The notes: generated by a model from the letters alone, not told the origin. A stretch of DNA of 64,000 bases from an uncultured Lachnospiraceae bacterium (GCA_958402795.1 CATXUX010000014.1:18168-82167), one strand, 5' to 3'. Counted from the first letter of the stretch, positions 33,025 to 42,822 are shown. Made by a program: numbers and translations.

Positions 33025-33723
33025 ATGTACAATATTCTGGTATGTGACGATGACAAAGAAATCGTTGAGGCAATTGATATTTATCTGACGAATGAGGGGT
33101 ACCACATTTTAAAGGCTTATGACGGGGAGCAGGCGGTGAAGATCCTTGAGAGTGAGAAGGTGCATCTGCTGATTCTGGACGTGATGATGCCGCGGCTGGA
33201 CGGGATCCATGCGACGATGAAGATCCGCGAGAAGCATCAGATTCCGATCATTATCCTTTCTGCGAAGTCGGAAGATGTGGATAAGATCCTCGGGTTGAAC
33301 GTAGGGGCGGACGATTATGTGACGAAGCCGTTTAATCCGCTGGAACTGATCGCGAGGGTAAAGTCCCAGCTGCGCCGTTATACGCAGTTTGGCGGCAGTA
33401 AGGAAGAAGAGAAGGACACGGTTTACGAGACGGGAGGACTCCGGATGAATGACAGCCTGAAAGAAGTCACCGTGGACGGGGAACCGGTAAAGCTGACGCC
33501 GATCGAGTATAATATCCTCCGGCTTCTGATGAAGAACCAGGGGCGTGTCTTTTCCATCAGCCAGATATATGAGTCCATCTGGAATGAGGAGGCGATCGGG
33601 GCGGATAATACGGTGGCGGTGCACATTCGTCACATCCGGGAGAAGATTGAGATCAATCCGAAGGAACCGCGCTATCTGAAAGTGGTGTGGGGCGTCGGAT
33701 ATAAAGTTGAAAAGCTGCCCTGA
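33025..33723 (+). CDS. OmpR-family response regulator
   Basis: A 232-aa two-component regulator. The receiver domain has the acidic pocket CDDDKE, phospho-acceptor D52 (LLILDVMMP) and Lys in DDYVTKPFNP. The C-terminal winged helix has LTPIEYNILRLLMKN and DNTVAVHIRHIREKIE. The ATG at 33025 follows GGGAGGTGAT; an in-frame ATG at 32998 lies in the -10 region (TATACT, 33001-33006). The cognate kinase starts 22 nt downstream. Confidence 0.95.
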   Translation: MYNILVCDDDKEIVEAIDIYLTNEGYHILKAYDGEQAVKILESEKVHLLILDVMMPRLDGIHATMKIREKHQIPIIILSAKSEDVDKILGLNVGADDYVTKPFNPLELIARVKSQLRRYTQFGGSKEEEKDTVYETGGLRMNDSLKEVTVDGEPVKLTPIEYNILRLLMKNQGRVFSISQIYESIWNEEAIGADNTVAVHIRHIREKIEINPKEPRYLKVVWGVGYKVEKLP

Positions 33724-33744
33724 CGGCAGCGGGAAGGAGTGTTT

Positions 33745-36384
33745 ATGGGGAAATGGTATCGCCTGCCTGTAGTGAAAGCGGCGCTGGTTCTGCTCTCTGT
33801 GGTTGCGGCGACAGCGGCAGGAGTCGGTCTGGTCATTTGTCTTACCTTTTCCGATATGATGCCGGAAGGATTTTTCTCCGGAACGGCGGAGCAATATGAA
33901 GATACGGCGGGGTTTAATGACCTGATGAGCAGCGCGGCAGTGAATGTGCTGAACCGGGAATCGACGGGACGTCAGTTGGAGTCGGACGGAAAGTATGATC
34001 CGGATAAGTTGGTGGATATTGAGGAGTATGAAAACTCTTCGACAGTCATAGGGAAAAATGAATCCGGGATCGCATACCGTCTGGGAGATCTTGTTGACTG
34101 GGGGGAAAAGATTAACAATGACGGTGTGAACCGCAATCGGAAGATCGTGGTCTGCCAGAAGATGGACGGAAGCTACGACTATTATACGTGGGAAGATTTT
34201 AAGAACATGGTGCAGGACAATACGATGGCTTTTTACTCACCCACATCCTATTTTACAACGACAGAGGAGGCAACTACGGCGGAAGATCTGCTGCAAGTGC
34301 TGGAAGACGATATATCGCTTCAGGACTACTGGGGCAAGGGCGTAATGGAGCTTGCGGTTATGGAGACAATCTCGGATTCCGGCGAGCGGGAAGTGCTGGA
34401 AGATCCGATCTATTATCAGGACGCGTGGGTGATGTATTCCATGGAAGAAGAGTATCCGCCGGACGGGGCAGACAGCCTTCTGGACATTGTAAACCAGAAA
34501 GAGGAATGGAACGGGGAACTGGAAAACATTCTGGATCGTGTTGAGAGCGCGGCGACCTCGCTATATTTCAGCTATTCATCCTATATCAATCATAGAGAAG
34601 AATGGAGCGAGGGTGACACGAATTTTTCATGGATACTGCTGGATACCGTGGCGAAGCAGGTATATACGAACCACAGTGAGTATCAGGACTATGGTGCAGC
34701 TGAGGAACAGATCCGTGAGCTGGCAGACCAGGACAACACGAAATATGTGGTCGTATGCCCGAAGCTGGAGGATTTCCGGACCAATATCAGTAAAGCCTCC
34801 GCAGCAGACTGGAGAAGCCAGATCGAAGCATTTTCCGGAATGGATGATCATTATGTATTCGCGGCGGCAGTAGATACGACCTATCCGATCCAGGATGTTT
34901 TTTATGAGTCGGAGGAAGCATATGGTAATGCAGCGCCGTATCTGAACGGTGCAAGACTCGCTATCATTCCGGCATTGCTGCTGTTCCTTGTCGGAATCGT
35001 ATGGCTTACACTGGCGGCGGGACGCAGAGCGGACGATGAGGAACTGCACCTGAATGCATTTGACCGGTGGAAGACCGAGCTGGGCGCAGCGGCGGTGATT
35101 GCGCCGTGGGTATTCTTTACCATGATCCTGGGATCCTCATGGAACGGACTCGGATACCGTGTCGGATATGACGGCGGATATGAATCCGGGCAATCTGCTG
35201 CGATTATATACTATGTGGCAGATATCAACACGGCAGAAATGTTGGCGCTTGTGGTATATATCGCATTGACCGTGCTGCTGTTTCTGGCAGGCTGGCTCAG
35301 CCTTGTGCGCAGGATCAAAGGGAAAACGATCTGGAAAAACAGTATCCTTTGGCAGATCGTCCGGTTGTTTGGACGGTTCGGCGGATTCTTGTGGGACGTT
35401 TGGCGCGGCCGCAGTGCGGTCTGGCATACAGTGATCGCTTTCGGAGGATTCGTACTGGTGCACTGGGTCGCATGGATCTGTGCCCACAACGGACTTGCAC
35501 TTTTCCTCATGCTTGCGGTGGAGGCGGTGGCAGGATATGTGCTTCTGCGCGACGCAATGGATCAGGATAAGATCAAAAAAGGCGTAAAAGAACTGTCCGG
35601 CGGCAATATGGAGTATCAGATCCCGCTGGAGAAGATGCGGGGGAATAACCTGGAAACTGCAAAAGCAGTGAACGACATTGGAAACGGACTGCAGCGTGCG
35701 GTAGAAGAAAAGATGAAAAGCGAACGGCTGAAGACAGACCTGATCACCAATGTCTCCCACGACATTAAGACGCCTCTGACGTCGATCATCAACTATGTGG
35801 ATCTGCTGAAGCGGGAAAATATCGACAATCCGAAGGTGCAGGAATATATCCGGATTCTGGAAGAAAAAGCACAGCGTCTGAAAACCCTGACGGAAGATGT
35901 GGTCGAGGCGTCCAAAGTCAGCAGCGGTAACATCAGACTGGAACTGATGGACGTTGACCTTGCGGAAATGGTGAACCAGGCGGTCGGCGAATTCTCTGAG
36001 CGGATGGAGGCGAACAATCTGACGGTGGTTGTGTCGATTCCGGAGCAGCCGGTGGTGGTTCATGTGGATAACCGGCGTATGTGGAGGGTTCTGGAAAATA
36101 TATTCAGCAACGCTGCAAAATACGCGATGCCGGGGACACGGATCTATGTGGATCTCCTTCGGGCAGGAGAAAAAGTTGTGTTTACAATGAAGAATGTATC
36201 GGCCCAGCCTCTGAATATCAAGGCGGAGGAACTGACAGAGCGGTTCATCCGGGGCGACGTCTCCCGGAGTACGGAAGGCAGCGGACTGGGATTGTCGATC
36301 GCAAGTACACTGACGGAGATGCAGGGCGGTACATTTGAAATCTATCTTGACGGAGATCTGTTCAAGGTGACGATCACCTTTTAA
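33745..36384 (+). CDS. sensor histidine kinase with large extracytoplasmic domain and five central TM helices
   Basis: A 879-aa kinase. One TM helix near the N-terminus is followed by roughly 370 extracytoplasmic residues, then five hydrophobic helices (about 400-600) and a HAMP-like linker. The HisKA box is SHDIKTPLTS with H672 as the likely phosphorylated His. The ATPase N-box is ENIFSNAAKYA and the G-box is GSGLGLSIA. The sensor domain is not one I recognise. It is cotranscribed with the response regulator. I chose the ATG at 33745 after GGAAGGAG. The signal is unknown. Confidence 0.9.
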   Translation: MGKWYRLPVVKAALVLLSVVAATAAGVGLVICLTFSDMMPEGFFSGTAEQYEDTAGFNDLMSSAAVNVLNRESTGRQLESDGKYDPDKLVDIEEYENSSTVIGKNESGIAYRLGDLVDWGEKINNDGVNRNRKIVVCQKMDGSYDYYTWEDFKNMVQDNTMAFYSPTSYFTTTEEATTAEDLLQVLEDDISLQDYWGKGVMELAVMETISDSGEREVLEDPIYYQDAWVMYSMEEEYPPDGADSLLDIVNQKEEWNGELENILDRVESAATSLYFSYSSYINHREEWSEGDTNFSWILLDTVAKQVYTNHSEYQDYGAAEEQIRELADQDNTKYVVVCPKLEDFRTNISKASAADWRSQIEAFSGMDDHYVFAAAVDTTYPIQDVFYESEEAYGNAAPYLNGARLAIIPALLLFLVGIVWLTLAAGRRADDEELHLNAFDRWKTELGAAAVIAPWVFFTMILGSSWNGLGYRVGYDGGYESGQSAAIIYYVADINTAEMLALVVYIALTVLLFLAGWLSLVRRIKGKTIWKNSILWQIVRLFGRFGGFLWDVWRGRSAVWHTVIAFGGFVLVHWVAWICAHNGLALFLMLAVEAVAGYVLLRDAMDQDKIKKGVKELSGGNMEYQIPLEKMRGNNLETAKAVNDIGNGLQRAVEEKMKSERLKTDLITNVSHDIKTPLTSIINYVDLLKRENIDNPKVQEYIRILEEKAQRLKTLTEDVVEASKVSSGNIRLELMDVDLAEMVNQAVGEFSERMEANNLTVVVSIPEQPVVVHVDNRRMWRVLENIFSNAAKYAMPGTRIYVDLLRAGEKVVFTMKNVSAQPLNIKAEELTERFIRGDVSRSTEGSGLGLSIASTLTEMQGGTFEIYLDGDLFKVTITF

Positions 36385-36418
36385 AGGAAGAGAAACCAAA
36401 AAAGTTTTGTTTCATCAG

Positions 36419-36449
36419 GAGAGCGGAAAAAGCAGAGCCGCTCTCTTTT
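36419..36449 (+). terminator. terminator after the histidine kinase
   Basis: GAGAGCGG (36419-36426) pairs with CCGCTCTC (36438-36445), followed by TTTTC. Confidence 0.8.
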
Positions 36450-36491
36450 CGTATTGCATGATTCCTGATTTTGCTTTACAATAATGTAATG

Positions 36492-36684
36492 ATGATACCA
36501 GGGTCAAAAGGTCTAAACCCACATGAGCTTGCTCATAGGTGGGTGAAAGATCTTGGGACCCGCCCCAATATGAGGATAAAAGTGTGGCATGAGCCACACG
36601 ATATCCGAATTTGGGGGAGGATTGTGGGAGTGCGTAGCACGAAGCAATCCGTAGGTATCATGGTTGGGGGCTTTTGCCCCCAAC
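36492..36684 (+). ncRNA. candidate multibranched structured RNA element upstream of a methyltransferase gene
   Basis: A closing stem ATGATACC/GGTATCAT (36492-36499 with 36654-36661) encloses three long hairpins. The first is GGGTC...AGGTCT...ACCCAC-ATGAGC and its complement (36501-36561). The second is CCCCAA...GGATA...GTGTGGC and its complement (36563-36616). The third is GGATTG...GTGC/GCAC...CAATCC (36619-36650). A fourth perfect hairpin, GTTGGGGGC-TTTT-GCCCCCAAC (36663-36684), follows, and the ribosome binding site of the next gene begins 14 nt later. I cannot match it to a named riboswitch. Part of it recurs at 14390-14432, so it may be a dispersed element. Confidence 0.6.
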
Positions 36685-36710
36685 ATCGTGTAATAAAGGG
36701 AGAATACAGA

Positions 36711-37955
36711 ATGGATAAATTAAAGTCATTGTTAGAAGAGACGTTCAATATAGATTTTATACGTGCGGTTGTGAGTAATCCGAGGTCGAAAGAGGGAATA
36801 CTAAAGATCAAAGTCCGGCCGGTCATGCTGCACGGGGAGTTATACTTTCAACTGGAATCGTTTACGCGTACCCAGGCATTTCATGAGAATCTGCCGCCGG
36901 AGCAGGCGGCAAAGCGGCTGTACAGCTACATGGAGCAGTTCCGCCAGATGCAGATAGCAACCCGGACGGCGGATTATACAGTACTGATCAGTAAAAAGGG
37001 AAAGGTGACGGTGCAGAAGAAGCGGGCGGAAGCGCCCCGGGAAGTGAAGATCCGCGCGCACAACCGGGATAAGAATTATATCCTGAGGGAGGGCATGGAG
37101 ATTCCGTTTCTGCAGGACCTTGGCGTGATGACAAAGGAAGGCAGGCTGGTTCGCGGCAAGATGGATAAATTCCGGCAGATCAACCGTTTTCTGGAGTTTA
37201 TAGAGGATATTCTGCCGGAACTTGACCGCGGACGGGAACTGACGATTCTGGATTTCGGGTGCGGAAAGTCGTATCTCACCTTTGCCATGTACTATTACCT
37301 GCATGAACTGAAAAAATATGATATCCGTATCATCGGACTGGATCTGAAAGAAGAGGTGATCGAACACTGCAACGCGCTGGCGGAAAAATACGGCTACGAA
37401 AAGCTGACGTTTCTGACCGGGGATATTGCGGAGTATGACGGTGTGGACGCGGTGGATATGGTGGTCACACTTCATGCGTGCGATACGGCGACGGATCACG
37501 CGCTGGCGAAGGCAATCGCATGGGGCGCGAAAGTGATCTTGTCTGTGCCTTGCTGCCAGCATGAACTGAACGGACAGATGCGAAACGAAATTCTTGCTCC
37601 GGTCATGAAATACGGTCTTCTAAAGGAGCGGTTTGCCGCGCTTGTCACGGATGGACTTCGGGCAGAGTATCTGGAACGGGAAGGATATGACACACAGGTT
37701 CTGGAGTTTATTGAGATGGAGCATACACCGAAAAATATCCTGCTGCGGGCAGTAAAGCGTGGGGAGAGCTGCCCGGATGGAGCAGAGACGCCGTGCAGGA
37801 GAGAGATTCAGGCGTGTGAAGCATTTCTGCATGTCGAGCCGACATTGGGAAAACTGCTCTCAGAGCATCAGGATGCGAGTGGGGAGAGATGGGATCATGC
37901 AGACGGGATACCGGCGGTATGTGAGAAGAAGCAGACAGGGGAGGATCTTTCATAA
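36711..37955 (+). CDS. class I SAM-dependent methyltransferase (Methyltransf_32-like)
   Basis: A 414-aa protein. Motif I is ILDFGCGKSYLTFAMYYYL (from D181), then DLKEEVIEHC, VTLHACDTATDHALA and SVPCCQHELNGQ, the last typical of the METTL25/GSTCD-like group thought to modify RNA. The N-terminal 170 residues are a separate domain without clear relatives. The ATG at 36711 follows AAAGGGAGAA; an open frame extends upstream to 36471 only because it crosses the RNA element. The substrate is unknown. Confidence 0.82.
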   Translation: MDKLKSLLEETFNIDFIRAVVSNPRSKEGILKIKVRPVMLHGELYFQLESFTRTQAFHENLPPEQAAKRLYSYMEQFRQMQIATRTADYTVLISKKGKVTVQKKRAEAPREVKIRAHNRDKNYILREGMEIPFLQDLGVMTKEGRLVRGKMDKFRQINRFLEFIEDILPELDRGRELTILDFGCGKSYLTFAMYYYLHELKKYDIRIIGLDLKEEVIEHCNALAEKYGYEKLTFLTGDIAEYDGVDAVDMVVTLHACDTATDHALAKAIAWGAKVILSVPCCQHELNGQMRNEILAPVMKYGLLKERFAALVTDGLRAEYLEREGYDTQVLEFIEMEHTPKNILLRAVKRGESCPDGAETPCRREIQACEAFLHVEPTLGKLLSEHQDASGERWDHADGIPAVCEKKQTGEDLS

Positions 37956-37967
37956 GGGGTGCAAGTG

Positions 37968-40424
37968 ATGAAGAAAGTAAAAAAGATAGCAATCAAAACA
38001 GGAGTCCTGCTACTTGTGTTCATTGCGGCAGTATTTGTCAGCAGCATGCTGCAGAATACAGGGACGGACGATCAGACGATCAGTATGGGGGAACCGGTGC
38101 TTCCCAGAGTTTCTTTTCAGGTGGAAGGACATACGGTCAATACATTGTCCGGTTATGTGGAGGAGATGGACGTCACCGCCATGCGCGACACGATCACGCC
38201 GGTACAATTAAACGGAAAGCTGGAGATGCAGATCGAGGCGGACGGGGCCGAGATCACGGGGATTTCCTACGAGGCATTGTCGCTGGACGGACAAGAGCAG
38301 TATGTCGCGGGCAGCGCGGAGATGTCAGGCGGAGAAGACCAGGAACAGCCTGTGGTTACGCTGGAAGTGGCGAAAGCACTCTCAAGCACGATCCCGGAGG
38401 CCGTGCTCAAGGTCACGCTTCAGGCGGACGGAAGAGACGTTTATTACTATACCCGGATCGAGCGGATCGAAGACCGGTCGATCAATGAATGTATGAGTTT
38501 TGCAAAAGACTTCCACGACAAGACATTCGACGCGGGCAGCTCGGAGGAGCTGGAGCAGTATCTGGAGGCAAATGAAGAAAGCGACAATACAACACTCCAG
38601 ACCGTGAACATTCATTCGGATGTGGCGCATATCCAGTGGGGGTTACTGGCGCCTCAGGTGTCAACTGAAGTGGAATGGAGTATCAAAGAGTGCAATACGG
38701 TCTATACCTCTCTGCTCGCGCGCTACCAGGTGACATGCGAGGGGGACGGCGGGGAAGTCGAGACCTACAATATCCGGGAGTTTTTCCGGGTGCGGTGCAG
38801 TGAGGGCGAGATGTATCTTCTGGATTATAACCGTACGATGAACCAGATATTCAACGGGACAAAATCCGTCATAGATAAGAAGGGGATCCTGCTTGGGATG
38901 ACCGGCGATGATGTAAACTACCGGATAAATGCTGCAGGTACGATCGTTGCTTTTGTGCAGGAACGGGATCTTTGGACCTACAACAAGAGCGCGGATGAAC
39001 TGTCCCTGGTGTTCAGCTTTTCCAACATGGAAGGGCAGGATGCGCGCAGCAGGAACGATGAGCACGATGTGCGGATCATCAGTATGGATGATGACGGCAA
39101 CATGGTTTTCGCGGTATATGGTTACATGAACCGGGGAGAGCATGAGGGAACGGTCGGCGTGGATATTTACTATTTTGATATCTCAGAAAATGCGATCGAA
39201 GAAAAAGCATTTATCCCAAGTACCAAGTCCTATGCGATCGCGGCAGACGAACTGGGCAGGATGGTGTATTTCAACCAGACGCAGCAGAGATTGTACGTAC
39301 TGGCGGGAGGAACGTTATATCAGGTAGATCTTGAAGAAAATGAGCAGACCAGTCTGGCGGAAAATCTGGAAGAGGGACAGTATGTGGTGTCTGATGACGG
39401 AGAACAGATTGCGTTCCAGACAGAGGGCGGTCTGAATACAGCGGCGGAAGTGGAAGTGCTCGATCTGTCCGGTGCAGAATCTTATCAGATCCAGGCGCCC
39501 GACGGCGAAGCAGTTCGTCCGCTTGGCTTTGTAAATGAGGATTTTATCTGTGGTTATGTGAGGGAGAGCGACCGGGGATCGACCGTGGCAGGGGAAGAGT
39601 TCCTTCCTATGTATAAACTGGAAATCCGGGATGCCTCCGGGGCAGTGGTCAAGACGTATGAGCAGGAAGGAATTTATCTGACGGATATTCTGATCGAGGA
39701 CAGCCTGGTAACGCTAAACCGTGTTACGAACACAAATGGTATTTACACAGGAACTGCACAGGATTATATCACGAGTAATGAAGAGCGGCAGGAGACAGAC
39801 GTCACACTGGAGAGCTTTTCTACGGATCTGAAAGAAAAACAGATGCGGTTTACTTTTGCAGACGGGATAGAAGAGCTGGCGCCGCGTATCTTGCGTCCGA
39901 AGCAGGTGATGCACGAGCAGGCGCTTACGATCTCCTTTGACGACGGGGTAAAAACAGATAAATATTACGTTTATGGCATGGGTGAGCTGGTGGCAGTGTA
40001 CGATAAGGCAGCCTATGCAATCCAGAAGGCCGAGCAGGTGTCCGGCGTTGTGATCTCATCGGAACAGTCCTATATCTGGGAGAAAGGCAACCGGGATCTG
40101 GTATACAGTACGGGCGCGGAGGCATTTGGAAAAGCCGAGGGACAGACATCGCTTGATGCATGCACGGCATACATGGAGCGGTATGAGGCGAAGCGGATCG
40201 ACCTGACCGGGTGCACGCTGGATCAGGTGCTTTATATCATCAATAAAGGGAGACCGATGATTGCAATGACAGATGCTGCGCATGCGATTCTGCTGACCGG
40301 ATACACGACAACGGATGTGACCTATATTGATCCGGACGACGGGGCAGAGCATACGGTTGATATGGACACGATGAATGCCATGGTCGCAGGCAGCGGAAAT
40401 ACATTTATCGGGTATGTAAAATAG
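37968..40424 (+). CDS. membrane-anchored protein with WD40-like propeller and C39-like C-terminal domain
   Basis: An 818-aa protein. The N-terminal TM anchor (about 8-28) is followed by a beta-rich region and, at about 310-600, propeller-like repeats (NYRINAAGTIVAFVQERDLW, QYVVSDDGEQIAFQTEGG). The C-terminus resembles a peptidase C39-like domain: His in DAAHAILLTGY and Asp in TYIDPDDG are placed correctly. No Cys stands at the expected nucleophile site (SSEQSYIWEKGNRDL). It may be a non-catalytic binding domain. The ATG at 37968 follows AAGGGG. It overlaps the context of an exported nuclease 12 nt downstream. Confidence 0.65.
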   Translation: MKKVKKIAIKTGVLLLVFIAAVFVSSMLQNTGTDDQTISMGEPVLPRVSFQVEGHTVNTLSGYVEEMDVTAMRDTITPVQLNGKLEMQIEADGAEITGISYEALSLDGQEQYVAGSAEMSGGEDQEQPVVTLEVAKALSSTIPEAVLKVTLQADGRDVYYYTRIERIEDRSINECMSFAKDFHDKTFDAGSSEELEQYLEANEESDNTTLQTVNIHSDVAHIQWGLLAPQVSTEVEWSIKECNTVYTSLLARYQVTCEGDGGEVETYNIREFFRVRCSEGEMYLLDYNRTMNQIFNGTKSVIDKKGILLGMTGDDVNYRINAAGTIVAFVQERDLWTYNKSADELSLVFSFSNMEGQDARSRNDEHDVRIISMDDDGNMVFAVYGYMNRGEHEGTVGVDIYYFDISENAIEEKAFIPSTKSYAIAADELGRMVYFNQTQQRLYVLAGGTLYQVDLEENEQTSLAENLEEGQYVVSDDGEQIAFQTEGGLNTAAEVEVLDLSGAESYQIQAPDGEAVRPLGFVNEDFICGYVRESDRGSTVAGEEFLPMYKLEIRDASGAVVKTYEQEGIYLTDILIEDSLVTLNRVTNTNGIYTGTAQDYITSNEERQETDVTLESFSTDLKEKQMRFTFADGIEELAPRILRPKQVMHEQALTISFDDGVKTDKYYVYGMGELVAVYDKAAYAIQKAEQVSGVVISSEQSYIWEKGNRDLVYSTGAEAFGKAEGQTSLDACTAYMERYEAKRIDLTGCTLDQVLYIINKGRPMIAMTDAAHAILLTGYTTTDVTYIDPDDGAEHTVDMDTMNAMVAGSGNTFIGYVK

Positions 40425-40436
40425 CAGGGGTTAGAA

Positions 40437-41291
40437 TTGAAAAGAAATACAAAGAAACGAAAAAGGCGACAGAAGAGAAAACAAAGAAACTATGTAAGAA
40501 ACGGCGTCATTTTCCTTCTTGCCCTAGGCGCGCTGCTGGCAGTATACACACATCTGGATCTGCCGGTAAATCTGCCGGATTTTGACCCACTGCAAAAGCA
40601 AGTTCAGACGGAATCTCCGGTGAAGGAGTTTGCCGGAGAGATTGGGCAAAAAGTACGGCAGATCTGGGAAGCATTGTTTCCGGAAGAGGAATCTTTCCAA
40701 TTGGACGAGGTTCCGGAATATGCCGGCTCTCCTTATGTGGAGATCAATGGGAACGTGCCGGAATTTGATGACGCCGATATGACGGCGGAATCTTTTGAGC
40801 GGTACAGCAGTCTGGATTATTACGGCCGCTGCGGAACCGCCTATGCGAATGTCGGACCGGAGACGATGCCAAAGGAGGGAGAGGAGCGGGAGAGTATCAG
40901 CAGTGTGACGCCCTCCGGGTGGGTCAATGCAGAGTATGGTCAGATTGACGGCGGCTATTTGTATAACCGGTGTCATCTGATCGGCTATCAGCTTACAGCG
41001 GAAAACGCGAATGAAAAAAATCTGATCACGGGGACAAGATATCTGAACACAGAAGGAATGCTTCCGCTGGAAAATCTTGTGGCAGACTATATCTGCCAGA
41101 CCGGAAACCACGTATTGTACCGTGTTACTCCGGTTTTTGAAGGAAAAAACCTGGTGGCGTCCGGCGTACATATGGAGGCAAAGTCAGTGGAAGACGGCGG
41201 CGCGGGCGTACAGTTCAACGTATATTGTTATAATGTGCAGCCGGGAATCGAGATTGACTACGCCACAGGGGAAAGTCAGGAAGTCAAGTAA
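40437..41291 (+). CDS. membrane-anchored DNA/RNA non-specific endonuclease (NucA-like)
   Basis: A 284-aa protein. It has a very basic N-terminus (MKRNTKKRKRRQKRKQRN), a TM helix (about 24-40) and an extracellular nuclease domain. The His-Me finger motif reads NRCHLIGYQLTAENANEKNL, with H180 as the likely general base in place of DRGH. The start is the unusual TTG at 40437 after CAGGGGTTAGAA; no ATG stands before the TM segment. It is close behind the propeller gene and probably cotranscribed. A role in DNA uptake or degradation at the cell surface is inferred. Confidence 0.85.
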   Translation: MKRNTKKRKRRQKRKQRNYVRNGVIFLLALGALLAVYTHLDLPVNLPDFDPLQKQVQTESPVKEFAGEIGQKVRQIWEALFPEEESFQLDEVPEYAGSPYVEINGNVPEFDDADMTAESFERYSSLDYYGRCGTAYANVGPETMPKEGEERESISSVTPSGWVNAEYGQIDGGYLYNRCHLIGYQLTAENANEKNLITGTRYLNTEGMLPLENLVADYICQTGNHVLYRVTPVFEGKNLVASGVHMEAKSVEDGGAGVQFNVYCYNVQPGIEIDYATGESQEVK

Positions 41292-41349
41292 AGTTACTGG
41301 TCAGGTTCTGACCGGTAACGGGCGTATGCGGCATGAAATCAGAATTGTG

Positions 41350-41379
41350 TTGTATTTCCCCCGGAAAGGGTGTTATACT
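41350..41379 (+). promoter_or_regulatory. promoter of asnS
   Basis: TTGTAT (41350-41355), 18-bp spacer, TATACT (41374-41379). The leader of about 35 nt is too short for a T-box. Confidence 0.6.
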
Positions 41380-41419
41380 AGGTATCAGAATCGGAAGAAA
41401 AGTGAAGGAGCAGACGGTT

Positions 41420-42811
41420 ATGGAATTAGTGACGGTCAGAGAGTTATTTAAGAACAGAGAAAAGTACCTGGATACAGAAGTGACAGTCGGCGGGTGGATC
41501 CGCAGTATCCGGGATTCCAAAACATTTGGATTTATCGTGGTGAATGACGGTTCCTATTTTGAGACGCTGCAGATCGTCTACCACGATCAGATGGAAAACT
41601 TTCAGGAGATCTCCAGGCTGAATGTAGGGGCGGCGATTATCGTGAAAGGTACGCTGGTTGCGACGCCGCAGGCGAAGCAGCCGTTTGAGATCCAGGCGGA
41701 AGAGATTACGGTGGAGGGAACATCTGCACCGGATTATCCGCTTCAAAAGAAACGACATAGTTTCGAATATCTCAGAACTATTTCGCATCTGCGCCCGAGA
41801 ACCAATACCTTTCAGGCGGTGTTTCGTGTGCGGTCCCTTGCGGCGTACGCGATCCACAAGTTTTTTCAGGAGAGAGGCTTTGTCTATGTGAATACGCCGC
41901 TGATCACGGGAAGCGACTGCGAGGGCGCCGGGGAGATGTTCCAGGTTACCACACTGGATCTGGAGAATCTGCCGAAGAACCCGGATGGAAGCGTGGACTT
42001 TACACAGGACTTTTTCGGGAAGCCGACCAGCCTGACGGTCAGCGGCCAGCTTAACGGGGAGACATACGCGCAGGCGTTCCGGAACATCTATACGTTCGGG
42101 CCGACGTTCCGCGCGGAGAATTCTAACACCACGCGGCATGCCGCGGAGTTCTGGATGATCGAACCGGAGATGGCGTTTGCAGATCTGGAAGATGATATGG
42201 ATCTTGCGGAGGCGATGTTAAAGTATATCATCCACTATGTGATGGAAGAAGCTCCGGAAGAGATGCGGTTTTTCAATTCCTTTGTGGACAAGGGTCTGCT
42301 GGACCGGCTGAAGAACGTGGCGGAGTCTGATTTCGCGCGGATCACCTATACCGAGGCAGTCGGACTGCTGGAGAAGAATAACGACAAGTTTGAGTACAAG
42401 GTGTCATGGGGATGTGACCTGCAGACCGAGCATGAGCGGTATCTGACCGAACAGATTTTTAAACGTCCGGTATTTGTGACGGATTATCCAAAGGAGATCA
42501 AGGCTTTTTATATGAAGCAGAACGATGACCTGAAGACGGTCGCCGCGGTAGACTGTCTTGTCCCGGGAATCGGGGAGATCATCGGCGGAAGCCAGAGAGA
42601 GGATGATTACGACAAGCTGCTTGCGCGCATGAACGAACTCGCACTGAAGAAAGAGGATTATCAGTTCTATCTCGATCTGCGCAGATATGGATCTACACGC
42701 CATGCCGGGTTTGGACTGGGATTTGAGCGGTGCGTGATGTATCTGACCGGAATGTCCAATATTCGCGACGTGATTCCGTTCCCGCGGACTGTGAACAATT
42801 GTGAGTTATAA
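41420..42811 (+). CDS. asnS: asparaginyl-tRNA synthetase
   Basis: A 463-aa class IIb synthetase. It has an N-terminal OB-fold anticodon-binding domain (VTVGGWIRSIRDSKTFGFI), motif 2 FRAENSNTTRHAAEFWMIEPE and motif 3 GFGLGFERCVMYLTG. RHAAEFWM is the Asn-type signature. The ATG at 41420 follows GTGAAGGAGCAG; an upstream in-frame ATG at 41333 precedes the promoter. Confidence 0.96.
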   Translation: MELVTVRELFKNREKYLDTEVTVGGWIRSIRDSKTFGFIVVNDGSYFETLQIVYHDQMENFQEISRLNVGAAIIVKGTLVATPQAKQPFEIQAEEITVEGTSAPDYPLQKKRHSFEYLRTISHLRPRTNTFQAVFRVRSLAAYAIHKFFQERGFVYVNTPLITGSDCEGAGEMFQVTTLDLENLPKNPDGSVDFTQDFFGKPTSLTVSGQLNGETYAQAFRNIYTFGPTFRAENSNTTRHAAEFWMIEPEMAFADLEDDMDLAEAMLKYIIHYVMEEAPEEMRFFNSFVDKGLLDRLKNVAESDFARITYTEAVGLLEKNNDKFEYKVSWGCDLQTEHERYLTEQIFKRPVFVTDYPKEIKAFYMKQNDDLKTVAAVDCLVPGIGEIIGGSQREDDYDKLLARMNELALKKEDYQFYLDLRRYGSTRHAGFGLGFERCVMYLTGMSNIRDVIPFPRTVNNCEL

Positions 42812-42822
42812 GAAGGAGACAT

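Noticed and set aside
36492..36684. HEARO/omega RNA of an IscB/IsrB element
   Set aside because: No RuvC/HNH protein gene is near, and the hairpin order does not match what I remember of that RNA; it stays only as an open possibility.
36471..36710. N-terminal extension of the methyltransferase frame
   Set aside because: The open frame runs through a highly structured RNA element and reads unlike protein; the ATG at 36711 has a strong ribosome binding site.
37968..40424. Active C39-type cysteine peptidase
   Set aside because: No cysteine at the expected nucleophile position in the C-terminal domain.
41292..41419. T-box leader before asnS
   Set aside because: The leader after the promoter is about 35 nt and lacks the T-box sequence.
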